64,000 nucleotides of DNA. Origin: Primula veris. Its lineage: Eukaryota > Streptophyta > Magnoliopsida > Ericales > Primulaceae. The position numbers were made by a program, and so were the translations under genes. A model generated the notes under the pieces. That model made no database searches. It had not been told where the DNA came from and worked only from the letters and a program-made list of their open reading frames with translations. The stretch lies in assembly GCA_963682055.1 (NCBI GenBank), contig OY821749.1, positions 22,327,631 through 22,391,630 of the forward strand. The letters are read 5' to 3'. This document shows, piece after piece, positions 1 through 13,500 of the stretch; position 1 is the first letter of the stretch; the number at the start of each line of letters is the position of its first letter.

Positions 1-216
1 TCTTTTTAAGCGATGACACGCATAGTTGGTACATGTTGCTATGGCTCATGTGTTCGGAAAATTGCAACTTTGACAGCACAACAATTAATCGTAAACCTCT
101 AAAAGGTGCTAGTCCCAGATGTGACACTTTAAGAGGGATAGATGGGTATATTAGCTGATGCTTGCAAGCAGTTGAGCCTTTTTTTAAAATTATATGTTTT
201 TATATTTCTTTTGCAG

Positions 217-3145
217 TATTTTATTGATCCTGCGAGTGGATATGTATTTACTTCGGCGAAAGATGCTTGGCGCTATTTTGAATCTGGGGACATTAATAAA
301 TGTATGAAAAGACCAAAGAAAAAGGGAGAAACAGGATTGGTTTCGGTGAGTACTTTTTTTTTTTATCATAACAGTATGTTTTGGTTAAACGAATACCAAG
401 GTTAAGCAGAAGTTACGAGAAATGACTGAAATGGTCCAAACCTGTTTTCAAAGTTCAACTAAACGGAAGTAAAAAGCATGTTGTCTGATTGATACGAGTC
501 GAATAATTTTCGAGAATATACATTATCATCACTGGTACATAAAAAATTTAAGGTGTTACGTGCTTTTTGAACATATATTTTCCTGCAACTCGAAATGAAA
601 AAGAAAACAAAAGATATAATCCTCATTTGGTAAACCTCATTAAAGCTCTTTTCCTGGTGTTGGACTAGCAGATTGCTATATTTACATTGTTTTACCATTA
701 ATAACTTCTACCTACTAGAGCAATCTCCTAATGGATATACTCCTTTGCTTAAGAAATTATCATCTTTACAGAAAGAAATTGTTCCCTTCAAACAATCTGC
801 TTTAATATCTTACAATAATTTTGTGCTGGTTTTTTTCTTTATTAAGATAGTAGCATGATGCTTAAAATACTAGACTGATTCACTACTCTTCTGATAGTCT
901 GGTTCTCATCATCATCATCACCTGTATTAACCGAGATCATTGTCCTCTCATACCCACTCTCTTTCCCTTTCTTACATTGTACCTTTAATAGCAGTTACCT
1001 ACAGAGACAAAGGATAGTCCTAAACCATTACCTGATGGATGGATCATAGAATCAAAACCTCGGAAATTTGGTTCTCGTGCCCCTGATAAGGTATCAGAAG
1101 ACTCGATTTTTTTTTATTGGCAAGTTTTCATTCGGCTTTGAACGATACTCTCTGGCTAAGTTTGTTCCCTTGTATTTTTGTTCCTTTGGGTTATGCTAAG
1201 ACTAGCGAGGCGTAAGGGGTTCATATTCATTTATATATTTGTCTTCTGGTTGAAGAATAAATTCCTGAGCCAAAGATACATCAATATGATTGTTCTGTTC
1301 GGAAAAAGAACTTTTTTTTAAAAAGTCATTTTTAGATATGTAGCTTACATTTTATGAAATCTGATTTAGGAGAAAAAAATGCATGATTATTTCTTTATGT
1401 TTGTAGAAATATATCGATCCTGTGAGTAGATATGTATTCACCACGCTAACAGATGCTTGGCGCTACATAGAAACTGGGGATATCAGTAAATGTGTGAAAA
1501 AACCAATGAAATGGGGAGAAACCGGACTTGCAACTGAACAGAGTTCAGTAAGTGCTTTTTTTAGTCGTGATATAACCGTTTACTTTTTGTTTTTTTCAAT
1601 TATGAAACTATACTTTTGTAATTTGCTATTTAATGTCAATGATGGAAAGAATGGTCCAGAGTTGTTCTCAAAGTTCAAACTAATAAGAGTATGATATTTA
1701 TTGTGTCCCATATTTCTTCTAATGATGCTACTATATTTAGTAATTTTTGACTGGTAAAATACCCCTCTAATGCTTGTTTGTCATCTAAATTATTATTTCG
1801 TCAAGAATGTAATCAAATTTACAAAAGAAAGATCAGGTATTAGGACCACGAGGTCACAACTAAGATTTGAAAGAGTCTCTTTCTGGTGTGTTGGCTGGCA
1901 TATTATCTCATACTCTGTTAGGCTTGAGCCGCTATCTTTAGGAAGAATATAAGCTGGATTCTTTGAGTTTGAGAAAAGAGCTAGGTTCATTCAGCTTAAA
2001 ACTTCTAGGCTTCTAGCTTATTCAGGCCAAAAAAACCTCAAAAAAGCGCCGTTTTTAAGGGGGTTCACTAAATGCAGTCTAGAACTGATTTCTGCCAATT
2101 TGTCTAGTAATTATTTTCAAGGAAACCATATCATAATTTTAGAAGTGATCCATGTTTTAGAACATCTATCTACCTGCCAAAAAAATAGAAAGGAATACCT
2201 TATTTGGGTATCATTTTAGTTCAGATTATAACTTGATAGGAGTAAACTCGATGAAGACGATGGGAAAAGATGGCAGGTAGGGTGCAGATTACTTGATTAG
2301 TTTGGTTTACCGATGAACATTTAATTCCTGCTTCTAGAGCAATCGCTACATGAATTTACTCCTAGGCTTAAAGGATTATCATCTCGACGGATGAAGTTTT
2401 AATACGATTATTTTAATTTTCTGCCAAGCAGTTCCTTTTTTAAGAAAGTGGACTATTCCCCAGAAAGTGATAAAATGCTTCAGAGTTTGAAGTACTACTC
2501 TCCTAATTCTCATCAGCATCTTTATTACATAGATCATTGTCCTCTAATTTAAAGGCTCTCTTTCCCTAACTTTTAAGTATTAACCGATACGAGTTCTGCT
2601 CATCTTACATAATCTCATTTACCTATGAAGACAATGGACAATTTGAAAACATTACCTGATGGATGGATCACAAAGAAGAAACCTCGAAAATTTGGTTCTC
2701 GTGGCAGCGACAAGGTACCAGAAAAACTCTTTCTTTTACCTTCCAAATTAGTTAGAGTAGGCCTTGATAGACGTTAAATTGTTCATATTCATTTCTATGT
2801 TTGCCTTTTTAGATAAGAAAAATTCTCTGAGTCCATAATAAAACAAAATTTAATTGATTGTTTTAGAAGGACTTAATTGTCAATAGTTGTTTAATACATT
2901 CAGTATACATTCATTTCAATCTATCTTCATAAGAGCATGATATTCTTTGAAATAAAATACCAATCTAACCTTTTCCCCCTCTTGCTGATTGTTATTCATT
3001 GTAGCAATATATTGATCCTGTCAGTGGATATGTATTCACCACGCTGAGAGATGCTTGGCGCTTTATAGAAGCTGGGAACATCAGTAAATGCGTGAAAAAA
3101 CCAAAGAAAAGGGGAGAAATTAGACTCACTACTAAAAGGAGTATG
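217..3145 (+). repeat. Gene-internal tandem duplication of MBD exon units
   Basis: The exon carrying YxIDPxSxYVF occurs at 217, 1407 and 3005, and its LPDGW partner at 995 and 2631. An intron segment reading GAGCAATC...CTTAA..TTATCATCT recurs at about 718 and 2340, about 1.6 kb apart, the same step as between the exon pairs. Introns were therefore copied together with exons. The gene grew by tandem duplication of a unit of about 1.2-1.6 kb. Confidence 0.7.
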
Positions 3146-4702
3146 GTAGGTGCTTTTTTTCAATTATAAGAATATTAAGTCCTTGTTTAATGCACATAAT
3201 GCTGATGATAGAAGTAATGAGAGACGAGACTAGGAAAAAAGTATGTAGTCCTGTTTGCACAGCGATTGTTTTATTTTGTTATTGTTAGAGAAAATCAATC
3301 TCCTTCAGTAAAGGAGTCTGTTTGAATTTGAATTAGCTAGAATTATATGCTTCAGTTTTGATATGTTTGTAAATAGCATTTATTAGGTGATTGCTTATTT
3401 AATCAACTACCCTGTAACCGCAGAATAAGACTGCTATATATATGTACACTTGTAATCAGAATAAATATACAAAATATCATTCTTACAGTTATGACAGAAT
3501 CTGTCGCTAAACAATGTATACTAGGTAAATGAGATTCGGGTCGACAACTGCGAATCCTACGTATATATTCAGCATTCCTAGCCATTGTTATTTACATAAA
3601 CCTGGACTATGAATAGTAGAACATCCTCATATGCTAATACCTTGACGGAATCTTAGCGATAAGAGGTATGGCTCATCAACTCAAGAGAGCACCACACTAC
3701 TCAAAAAAGCAGCATCCTCATAGTTATTTACACAATAAATCATGTTTTTTAATTATTTGTTTATCATTTAACCCACTAAGTATGTGTAAAATGAGAATGG
3801 TGCCACAGTTAAACACATCATCGTTGATGACTTGGCTGCAAATGTGAAAGATTTGGCTCACTTGAGCGCCCAAAATTTACTGAGCTAAGTAGCTAACTAA
3901 GCTTGACAACTTTAAATAGATTTGAGGGTAATTATATCATGTTGGTAAAAGTTTACCTGTTTGTCAGGTACTCGAATTTGGGTTGGGGTTGGGGTTGGGG
4001 TTTGTCGTGTTGAGTTTATTTAGAACCAAAACCCTGACTGAAAAATTAATCAATCTCTTTCAACTAACAAACTTGAACTTAACAAAGAGTTGGGTTTCAG
4101 ACCGGGTTTCTTGGGGTTTTTGCCCACTCCTAATTCAACTCTTTTAACATCCTACGATGTTTTCTAAGTCATTTCTTTCAGAATACCAGAGACCAGTTAT
4201 TGGTCTCTCCTTTCATTTATTACATAAGTACCATGTAAATGTTGCATCTCTTTGATTTACTTTTGCATATTCTATACCATCCTTGTGTTATAGAGTCTCT
4301 TCGATTATAAGCAAACTAATCTGACTGCTTTTGAATATTTGCCATTTGTCCGTGAAGAAAAGACAAAGAAGACCCTCTGGTAGTGCTGTTATAACTGAAC
4401 AAGATCGATCCTTCCAACAATTTGGGGAGGAGACTTGGTCTAACCTAGACTATACAATTGAGACACTCAAAACAGATTATGATTGCTCTAAACTGTTGGA
4501 TTTTGATGAACCTAACGATCAAAACGTCAGCAATTTTGGTGGTCGGAGTGGTTCCGAGGGTCCGACTGAGTTCGAACCTGTAACACAATCAACGACATAT
4601 CCCATATTTCTACCTGATATGAATTGCACCTTGCCAAGTGGTAGTAAAGCTACACCAAGCAAGTTGAAAACAAGAAGAATGAAGAAGGTGAACTCACCTT
4701 AG
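217..4702 (+). CDS. MBD13-like protein with repeated methyl-CpG-binding-like domains (3' part; 5' end outside window)
   Basis: Probably a nuclear chromatin protein resembling Arabidopsis MBD13. In-frame GT-AG exons are seen at 217-345, 995-1090, 1407-1547, 2631-2714, 3005-3145 and about 4358-4702, all in phase 0. Each domain is split over two exons: the first ends with the LPDGW...PRKFGSR...DK half, the second carries Y-I-D-P-x-S-x-Y-V-F...DAWR followed by a basic KKP stretch. This matches the MBD fold's WxxxxxxR and YYDP..G..F pattern. Three second halves and two first halves are visible, so the first domain begins left of the window. The last exon codes for a polar acidic tail ending in a basic KLKTRRMKK patch before the stop at 4700-4702. 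A further exon near 720-789, in frame with an acceptor at AGAG/CAA, is possible. CpG-binding residues cannot be judged here, and many plant MBD repeats do not bind mCpG. The family call is fairly sure, the paralogue name less so. Confidence 0.8.
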
Positions 4703-7700
4703 ATAACTACGCTCTATTTCTTTGCCTTGAAATTAGCTGCTGGCACTGGAATTGCAAGTGGTTTGATTTATGTAAGAAACTAGTGGATAACTTGTGCTTA
4801 GGCCGCTTTTTTCAAGTCAGATTTTCCTGTCCAGCACCTAAATTGCAGCATTCTAGACATTTGGCTTTATTCAGTATGGAATTTCTGATGTAATATAACA
4901 GTGATTTGTAGCGGTGATGAAGATGGTTGCCATGTTGAGTTTGAGAAATGTAATTAAGTTTTCCAAAATTTCTTCTCTTTTATGCCCTTAATGGGCTGTA
5001 CTCGCTTTCTAGAGATATGAGGACTTGGAAATTTATTGTGTTTAACTTGATTGAATCGATTTGCAACTTAATGTGTTGTGTTTGGCGTCATCAAAACAGC
5101 CCAAATGAAAGTTGGCAAAGCTGGTTATTTCTAAATCAACTCATATTGGCCATTTTAAGCTGTGCAACTGTTTATTTTTGGTTTACTTCACCAAATTATA
5201 ACAGGGCAAAATAGTAGCAGCTCATTACTAAAGATACTATATTAATAAATAGGCAAAACCTAATCGTATTGCAGTGTAGCTTCTTTTAATTTTCACGAAA
5301 ATTAACAAACAAGTTATTGCAACATTTTTAGCAATGTAAAGTCTCTCGAAATTCCGTCTCACGAGTTCACAAAGCATAGACCATACAAAACTGTACCTTT
5401 GTGTTGACTATTCCTTTTTTATTGACACTTTATTATGATTAGATTTTTTAATACTTCGTCTGTTAAAATCTAAAAGGTCTGAAGAGATTCGGCTATTTAA
5501 GGTACTTATGCACATAAGACACGCGATCACATGTGGCTAATATATAAACTTATATATATGGCGCCATAAACCTGGCCTAAATTACATTAATATCTCAATT
5601 AAGCACTCTTTTAGACTCACAGTTATTGGATATTAAACTAATTAGTCCGTTTCAGGGTTATATCATCTAAGTTAAGTTAGAATATGGAGATTCTATCAAT
5701 AGTTACACCATGAATGAAATAAGCATCCATGGAAGTACTACACACTTGTGATTCTGTAACTGCAAAATCTACCACTTTCACATTTCAATTTCGAAAATGG
5801 CAGCATGACTATATTTTATCTGTTATCATTAATTTCTTATCCAGAGTGAATAGTAATTTAAGTTGATTAATTAAGGTGCTAAGTAGAATGGTATAAGTCC
5901 AAATATTGCATGACCTATTCACAAATAATACGTATGTTTTTTTTTATTCTATGAACACGACAAACCGCTCACCGTAACTTTATGCCTTTTGTAGTACTCA
6001 ATGTATGTCGTATGTGCGCATTCATGCAACTCAAAATCCGGTCAGTGTTAACCTATATTCATTAATCACAACTAAATGATTTACATAAAGTCTTTGATTT
6101 AATTATTATGTATTGTGCAACTTGAAGATATCAGTGAATAATGAAAATATGCACTTTGGGGACCGTAAGCCACAAATGCATTAAGAAGAACGAAAAAACA
6201 CAGCAAAACTGATTCGATCCAATAGCAGTAATAGCCATGTAATTTTACCCTATTAAATCATTAATTGCAATTTCGGAAAAAAAATTGTTCTAAGTTTTGA
6301 TAAATGTATGTTGACTAAGTACCAGTAATCCATATAATCAATCCGAATTATATCACTATTTCCTTCAAAAGTAATTTTATATAAATGTTTGTTGACTAAA
6401 TTATTTAAACTCCAATTCCCTTAAAAGGTAAAACGGCTAATAAATTCATAATATTATTGATATCAGTGTTCTGAAAAACCGAGTTTAGAAGGAAAGTAGC
6501 CGAAGCCTATGTGCCTAACATATTTCTGCCTAAAATCCGACTTGCAACTTTTTATTATTGAATAATTTGAATATCATTGATGACTGTTAATTTTATTATA
6601 AATAAACAGTACAATAGTAATTAATTGGATATTTTTATTACTCCTAAATATCACTACTATTAAAGAAGGCGGGTCCCACATGGATCCATCCGTTAAATCT
6701 CATCTTTGGGTTTCTAACGTAAGCTTCTCGGTAGCCGTTTAAACATGAATTACTACTAATTTGGGATATGCTACCCAAAGTTTAAATAAAAACTAAATTG
6801 GTTCTATTACTTTAATATTCTATGTCCGTGGACCATGGTATTGGTATTTGTTAAAGTTACAAATATTGCCATCTTTAATTGTCAAAATGTCATACAAATT
6901 AACTGGCATTTTTTTTTTATCAAAACCATATTGGATGGGAAAGTCAATGATACTATAAAACATCATATCCTTTAGAACATTTGTATCATTGACCCTATAT
7001 CACTTATTTCTCTTTTGGATCGTATTACCCATTCCTCATCAACTATATAAAAAAATAATTTTTCCATTTCTCAATGCAAAATATTTGGTCAGACTCACAA
7101 GAAAATTAATAAATTATTTGGATGAAGACTAAATTATTACGAGTAATATTTTGCGTATGATAGGGAAAATAAATAAGTAAGCTGACAAATTGTATAAAGT
7201 TAAATGATTCCTTAAAAACTATAAAAACTTGTCAATTAATTTAAATTTAGGATTTTTTTTAAGACATGTGATGTGATTGCTTTTAGTCAAGTAAAACTAT
7301 CAATATATATATATATATCAAAACAACAACATTGTAGTTAATGACAAAATTACATAAACTAAAATAAGTAATCAATTAATGAAGAAAATGTTAAACGATA
7401 ATGTTCGGTATTAACATGAGTCACATCCTATGTATAATCAACAAACAAGTTTTACTATTATTGTTTCGTTCCAAAATTAATATATGTTGATACTCTTTTT
7501 TATATTAAAAAAAAAATGGTACCCATTATCACCTCAAACAATTTTTTTGATTTGCTTAATAAAAATAAGAGTATTGGACTTTATTTTGTCAGGTAGTCAA
7601 GTACTTCTTTGGTTAAAAAAAGTTGTCACACAAAATTTGCAAGCTAATATCTTCATATAGCCTTTTAAAAAGATGCATAACATATCAACTATAGTTGCGA

Positions 7701-8230
7701 GTAAACTCGTTTTCCCTTTCAAAATCCTTTTTCTTTTTTCGTTTTCGGTTTCCTGCCTTTTATTTTAAGTATCTTATAATTCACGTGTAAATCTTAAATT
7801 ATTTGTCACGTTTCATGTTTATGTTAAACGTATACATTGACATTTTCAACTTACAGTTTCCTTTCTGACAACTATGAACTAGTACAATAAATTTAAGGTC
7901 AACACGGCCAATCAACCACAATGTCCCTTCCTTATTTAGTATTTCCATACGATTCAAAGTTAGCCCTTATGATCACCACAATCATAATTCTAAAATAAAA
8001 GAGAGATAATAAAAAAAACATAGGGACACATGAAGACTAGCTACCAATAACTAAATAAAAGTATGAATACCATATATAAATTAAGTGAAAAAAAAAGGAC
8101 TAATACTTAAATAAGTTTTAATTAAACTCGGTTACACACTTATTTCACCACCGTCTATATAAACAAACGTTTGTTTGTATGTATGTATGTAATATATATT
8201 ATATATATTTATATTATATAAATATATACA
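4703..8230. other. 3' UTR of the MBD gene and AT-rich intergenic DNA
   Basis: No gene is recognised here. The first few hundred bases are probably 3' UTR. The rest is AT-rich, with short homopolymers and an AT run near 7300-7318. A 65-codon open frame at 5017-5214 has no recognisable domain and lies in the likely 3' UTR, so I do not call it a gene. Confidence 0.6.
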
Positions 8231-8559
8231 TTTACATGTCTTCAGTCAGTCTTTCAGTTTCCCGCTACTCTCTCTCTCTCTCTTTCTTTTTTTCTTTCTT
8301 TGACATGGAATCTCTTTAAACCCTAATCAAATCTCTCTCTCTCTTTCTTTCTTTTTATCGGTTAGTTTTATCTTTTATTTAATTAAACTTTGTAGCTATA
8401 TGTTATGTATATATATATATATACTTATTATCCATTTTATCTTACTTGCTGCTTTTGTCCCTTTTTCATTCTCTTGACGGTTACAGATTTAAAAGAGGTT
8501 CGAAATCGCCTTAGATTAATAGATTTGAGCTATAAGGGAATTAAAATAAATAAAATTAA

Positions 8560-9260
8560 TGTTTTGATTTTTTTGTTTATTGATTGATTTTTTCTGTAAT
8601 GATTACATGATTGAGCTTTTGTTTTTGGGTGAATGTGGAAGGAAAAGATTTGTTTTCTTAGTTTTGATTTGGTTTTGTGAGAAATTAGAGTGATTGGTTT
8701 TATGTTTTTTGAGGAACTAGAAGGAATAAAGTTCCGATTTTTGAATTTGTTTATTGATTTTTCGTGTTGATTAGATAATTGAGCTTTGTGGAGATAGGTT
8801 TTGATTTGGTTTTGTGAGAAATTAAGTGTTTGTTTTTCTGTTTTGTGAGGAATTAGAAGGAATAAAGTTCTGATTCTTTTTTTTTAGTATTGATTTTTCG
8901 TGTTGATTAGATGATTGGGATTTTGTTTTGGGTGAATGTAGAAATAGGTTTTGATTTGGTTTTGTGAGAAATTAAAGTGATTGGTTTTCTGTTATTAAAG
9001 CTCCGATTTTTGTATTTATATATTGATTTTTTGTGTTGATTAGATGATTAAGCCTTTGTTTTGGGTGAATATGGAGTTTTGATTTGGTTTTGTGAGAAAT
9101 TAATGTGATTGGTTTTCTGTTTTCTGAGGAATCAGAAAGAATAAAGTTCTGATTTTTATTTATTGATTGATTGTTGAGGTTTTTAGACGATTGATTTTCT
9201 GTTTATTTGGTCGGTGAATGTGTGAAAATGAAATTAGTTCTTTAAGTTTTGATTTAGATC
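8560..9260. repeat. Degenerate ~135-bp tandem repeat in the MYB3R leader intron
   Basis: The block TTGATTTGGTTTTGTGAGAA recurs at about 8666, 8801, 8948 and 9079, with a weaker copy near 9246. Each is followed by GATTGGTTTTCTG, GAGGAA.TAGAAGGAATAAAGTTC and TGATTTTT..TGTTGATTAGATGATT. Units are about 128-150 bp. Weaker relics continue to about 9900. Confidence 0.8.
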
Positions 9261-9476
9261 TGTGTGAATTTTATATATGGTTGTTTTTTGAAATTATCTG
9301 AGGTTTGAGCTTTTTTAGACTGCAAGTATGATTCTGTGTTTGATTTGATGGGTGAAAAGCGGGGAAGGAAATTGGATTAATTTAGTTTCGTTAAAAAATG
9401 GCTTTTGTGTGATTTTGAAGTGATAATTTTTTATTTGGCTGATAAAATAACGTGGAAAAGAAATTCCCCAAATCAC

Positions 9477-9505
9477 ACACGCACACACACACACACACAC
9501 ACACA
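9477..9505. repeat. CA microsatellite
   Basis: About 14 CA units inside the MYB3R leader intron, just beyond the degenerate tandem repeat. Confidence 0.9.
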
Positions 9506-10540
9506 TATTAATGGTTGAATTGATGGTTATATGTTCAAGGGAGCTTCTCACTGGCCATAAATTTGAGCTATAAGGTTCTTAAAACGAATAAAGTTCTGAT
9601 TTTTTTGAAATAATTGATTTTTATTGTGATATTGAGATGATCGAGTATATGTTTCTTTGATCGGTGAATGTGGGAAGATGGATCAAATTTCTAGATTGCT
9701 TTGTGAAAAAGTAGTATTTGTTTGTGCTCATTTGAGATCCGAGCACATTTATGTTTAAATGTGATTTCGTGTTTGCTGTGATTAATGAAACGTAGGGAAA
9801 GAAATTGGATTGATTCAGTTGTGATGAAATTGATTTTGCTGTGATTTTAAAGTGATTAGTTTTATGTTTGTTTTATGGGAAAATGTGGAAAAGAAAATCT
9901 AATTCTAGATATTTGATTTTTTAGGAAAGGAGAAATAAATTTATTCTACCAATTGATTGTCTTGAATGCATACGCGTTTATGTGGCTTACTATATATGTA
10001 AAATTGAGAGAATGGATTGAAACTTTGTGGTATTAATTTGTTGGATCGAGCCTTGATGAATAGAGATTGCATAGTTTGGAGACTTGCTTTTTGTTTCATT
10101 GACCATTACTGGGATTTAGTAGTAGATAAAAACTGAATTGTGTAAGGTCTAATATTAGCTTCTGTAAATAACGTGATTCAGTGCTTGGTTAATTTAGCCT
10201 TTTGAATAAAATTTGAGGATTTCGAAGAAATTACGTGGTATAAGTTACTTGTCGTACTGACCATTTAGCAGATTCATCAAATTGAATCAATGTAGGGTGT
10301 AATGAATGTCTGTTGAGTCGTTGACTAATTGATCCCCGTAAGTTGAGTATCTTTTTTGGTGGGAAAATGTGCCTGCACTATCAGATTATACCCCTGAATG
10401 TATATGTTTCTTTGTTTTAATTTGTTTGATTGAGCACCATGAACGAAAAGATTCACAACGTGTTAACTCGTTTGTGTTATTGAGCTACTTATATATCACC
10501 TTTTTCTGTTAATAGAGAAGCTGAGTTGATCGTAGAAATC

Positions 10541-13500
10541 ATGATAGAGGTTAAGAAAGAGGAGGAAGATATTGTGGACTTAAATAATAAGGTGGTTGTA
10601 TTTTCTCCGTCTTCTTCGATATGTGAAAGAAGTTTCGAAACCATCAATGCACCAACTTCTTCATCTGCTTATGGGTGAGATATTTATGGAATTTTTTTAT
10701 CTGCGAAATTTAAATTAGTCTTCTTTTCAATATAGTATAGATACTCATGGTTTGTATGAAGTCGTAATATCTGCACCTTCATGATAATTTAGCATCTCTA
10801 GTCTGTGATTGGTTCTGCTTCTTGAACTGTATTTTGTTCCGAAAACAGAAACACCAACAAAGGCCTACATGGGATGATTTCCTACTTTTGAAATCATGGT
10901 GAATAAAGCGTAGTTGTAGGGACTACATGGTATTATTTTTGTTTGATTCACATCTTAAATTAATTTGTTCAAAAGATGGATGATGTAAAAATTGGAAGAA
11001 GTTTTCAAATTTTCAGTGGTTTTGGTGCTGAAAGGCTGAAAAATGAAAAACAAAGTTGAGTTCATGAACTCAAAATATAGTAAAACAGAAATACTCTCCT
11101 GTAGTCTTAATAGGTTTGGAATTTTATTCATACTGCATTATATTGGAACTGTAATCAATTTGAATGTTTGACTGAGCAATTTGTTAGTTCATGATAGATA
11201 CTGGTAAAAGATTACATCATGGTGCTCATGAGCTTTTGCTGATGATATAGACAATTAGTATTTTACTTTTTGACAAATCGTTTGCGATTGCAGGAAAAGA
11301 CGGTCAACTAAACGTTCTTCACAGGCAGGCTGGACCGAGGAAGAGGTCAGTAGCTGGAGACTTATTTAAGTGCAAACTTATTAATTATTATTTAGCAAAG
11401 TTACTAATCAGTTTTGTAATTAAATGTAAACTTTCCAGTTTTGAAATTTTAAGTTCACATTTCCATTTTGACATTTTAAACACATATCAACAGGTCAATT
11501 TGAGGCTCTCTGACTATGTGTGAGAAACAAGCAAGCTGTAATTTTTCTAATCAGGGGTCTTATGTACTGAAAAGTTGATTTATATATCCTTCTAGATTCT
11601 TGAGTTCAATAAATTTCTTGTGATTGAGTTAAGAAAAGGAATTAGCAAACTATTGCTTAGTTTTTATATTGTGTTCTTCTGTGTAAAGTTTACTAACAGC
11701 AAGTGGATATAATTTTAGGCTAAACATTTTATAAATAGTGAATTGATATATTAGGGATATCCCTAAAGCGCTAACTATTTATTTCAATTTCTCTAACCTT
11801 TTCGTACAGGATAATATACTGTGTGAAGTTGTCAAAAAGTATAATGGGAAAAGCTGGAAAAAAGTTGGTGAGTGTAACTTCTCTTAAATGTCTCAGTTCA
11901 CCCAACTTACCCATTTTGGGCATATGAATAAGTAGTTATAAAATCCCCACTCTTTATTTATAAGATTAATTATGAAGGGTTGGAATAAGAGATCTCTTAC
12001 ATGTTTAAGAACTGATCATTTTCTGTTATCTGTTTGTACATAGTTTTTAACATCTGCATTTTTTAGAACTGCTTAGTCGCTCACAATTTCCCATAATTTT
12101 GATATTTTTGCTATTTTCCGCTTGCAGCTGAATGTATACCTGGACGAACTGATGTCCAATGCTTGCATAGGTGGCAAAAAGTTCTAAATCCCGAACTTAT
12201 CAAAGGAACTTGGTTAAAGGAGGTGCAGTTATTTTGATAGTTATTTTTTCCTGCTAAGACAGTCTTCTATTGTATTTTTTATGAATCATTGATCTCTTGT
12301 GGTTATAAATTGAACGTATAGGAGGATGATCGTATGATCGAATTAGTTAAGAAATATGGCTGCAGAAAATGGTCTGCTATTGCTAAGTTCTTGCCAGGTC
12401 GTATAGGCAAGCAATGCCGAGAAAGGTAAGCACTGAGTTATGATTGATTGCTTTAGTGATACTTACGTATATCCTCTTATCACTATTGAAAGTTCAATTT
12501 TTTCGTTCAAAAACTAATCGTGTGCGTCAGTTCTCACTCAAGACCATAGACTTAGGGCTTGCTTGGTTCCTTATTTTAAGCGAATAAGCTGGATTCTTTT
12601 AGGTTGACAATAAAGATGGGTTGATTCGTGCTTTTAGCTTTTTAAGGCCTAAAAGACCAAGATAATATTAGTTTAACACCAATCAGCTAAATGCATTCCA
12701 TATCTTTGCTCACATAAACAAAGGAAGGTGTAGCTTTCAAGTGCAACTAACACCTAAGTCCCTAGTCGTTTTGATGGAAAATAAATAGGCGTTGGTGATT
12801 GTAGTATGGTAAGAAGACTGTGCTGTATTCGCAAAAGCCTGATTGATTATCTGAGTAAATTAGCTATATTGAGCTTGATAAAAATGGAGTCTACTGTATA
12901 CCTGTGCCAGTGGAAAATGTTCATGTAGATAATTAGTTAAGTAGCTCTTAACTAACATCTCAAGTCCAATTTGTTATAATATTAGGTGGCATAACCATTT
13001 GAATCCAGAAATAAAAAAAGAAGCATGGACCCAAGAGGAAGATACTATTCTTGCCCATTATCACCACATTTATGGCAACAAATGGGCTGAACTTGCTCGG
13101 TTTCTACCTGGAAGGTATACATCTGAAAAGCTAGCTTATTTGAACTGCTATATCTAGCTTTTGTTTTTGCTTATTTGTGCTTGTTTGTTCAACTTTGTAA
13201 TTTTTACAAACACTCTTATCAGATAGGCGACAATATATATATCCATGTCCGTATTACTTTTCGACTAAACTTGTACTGGTGAACCATTAGAAATTTGGGC
13301 TCGTTAGGTTTCAAAAAGCCAGATACTCGAGGTTCGGGTAAAATAAAATCAGGATCATCCAGCTTAAAGCATCTAGCTTACTCCGGCAAAAGAACCAGAA
13401 AACCTCAGTTCTTATGTTGGTCACCGTCAGCCAAATGGAGCTAGCTTTTAGGGGGGGGGGGGGGGGAAGCAAAAAAACAGAGCTTATAAGCTGCAATTAA

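Larger units (their letters stand above)
8235..10515 (+). promoter_or_regulatory. 5' leader and long leader intron of the MYB3R gene
   Basis: A CT-rich leader runs from about 8235 to 8360, after TA-rich sequence at 8190-8225, and ends at the donor-like ATCG/GTTAGT at 8361. The next acceptor in front of the start codon is AATAG at 10515, which implies a leader intron of about 2.15 kb. The leader carries a five-codon upstream ORF (ATG at 8305, stop TAA at 8317-8319). CT-rich leaders with first introns inside the 5' UTR are common in plant regulatory genes. Exact transcript ends cannot be seen from sequence alone. Confidence 0.5.

Noticed and set aside
5017..5214. 65-codon open frame with a hydrophobic end
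   Set aside because: Lies in the likely 3' UTR of the MBD gene, matches no family I know, and is short enough to occur by chance.
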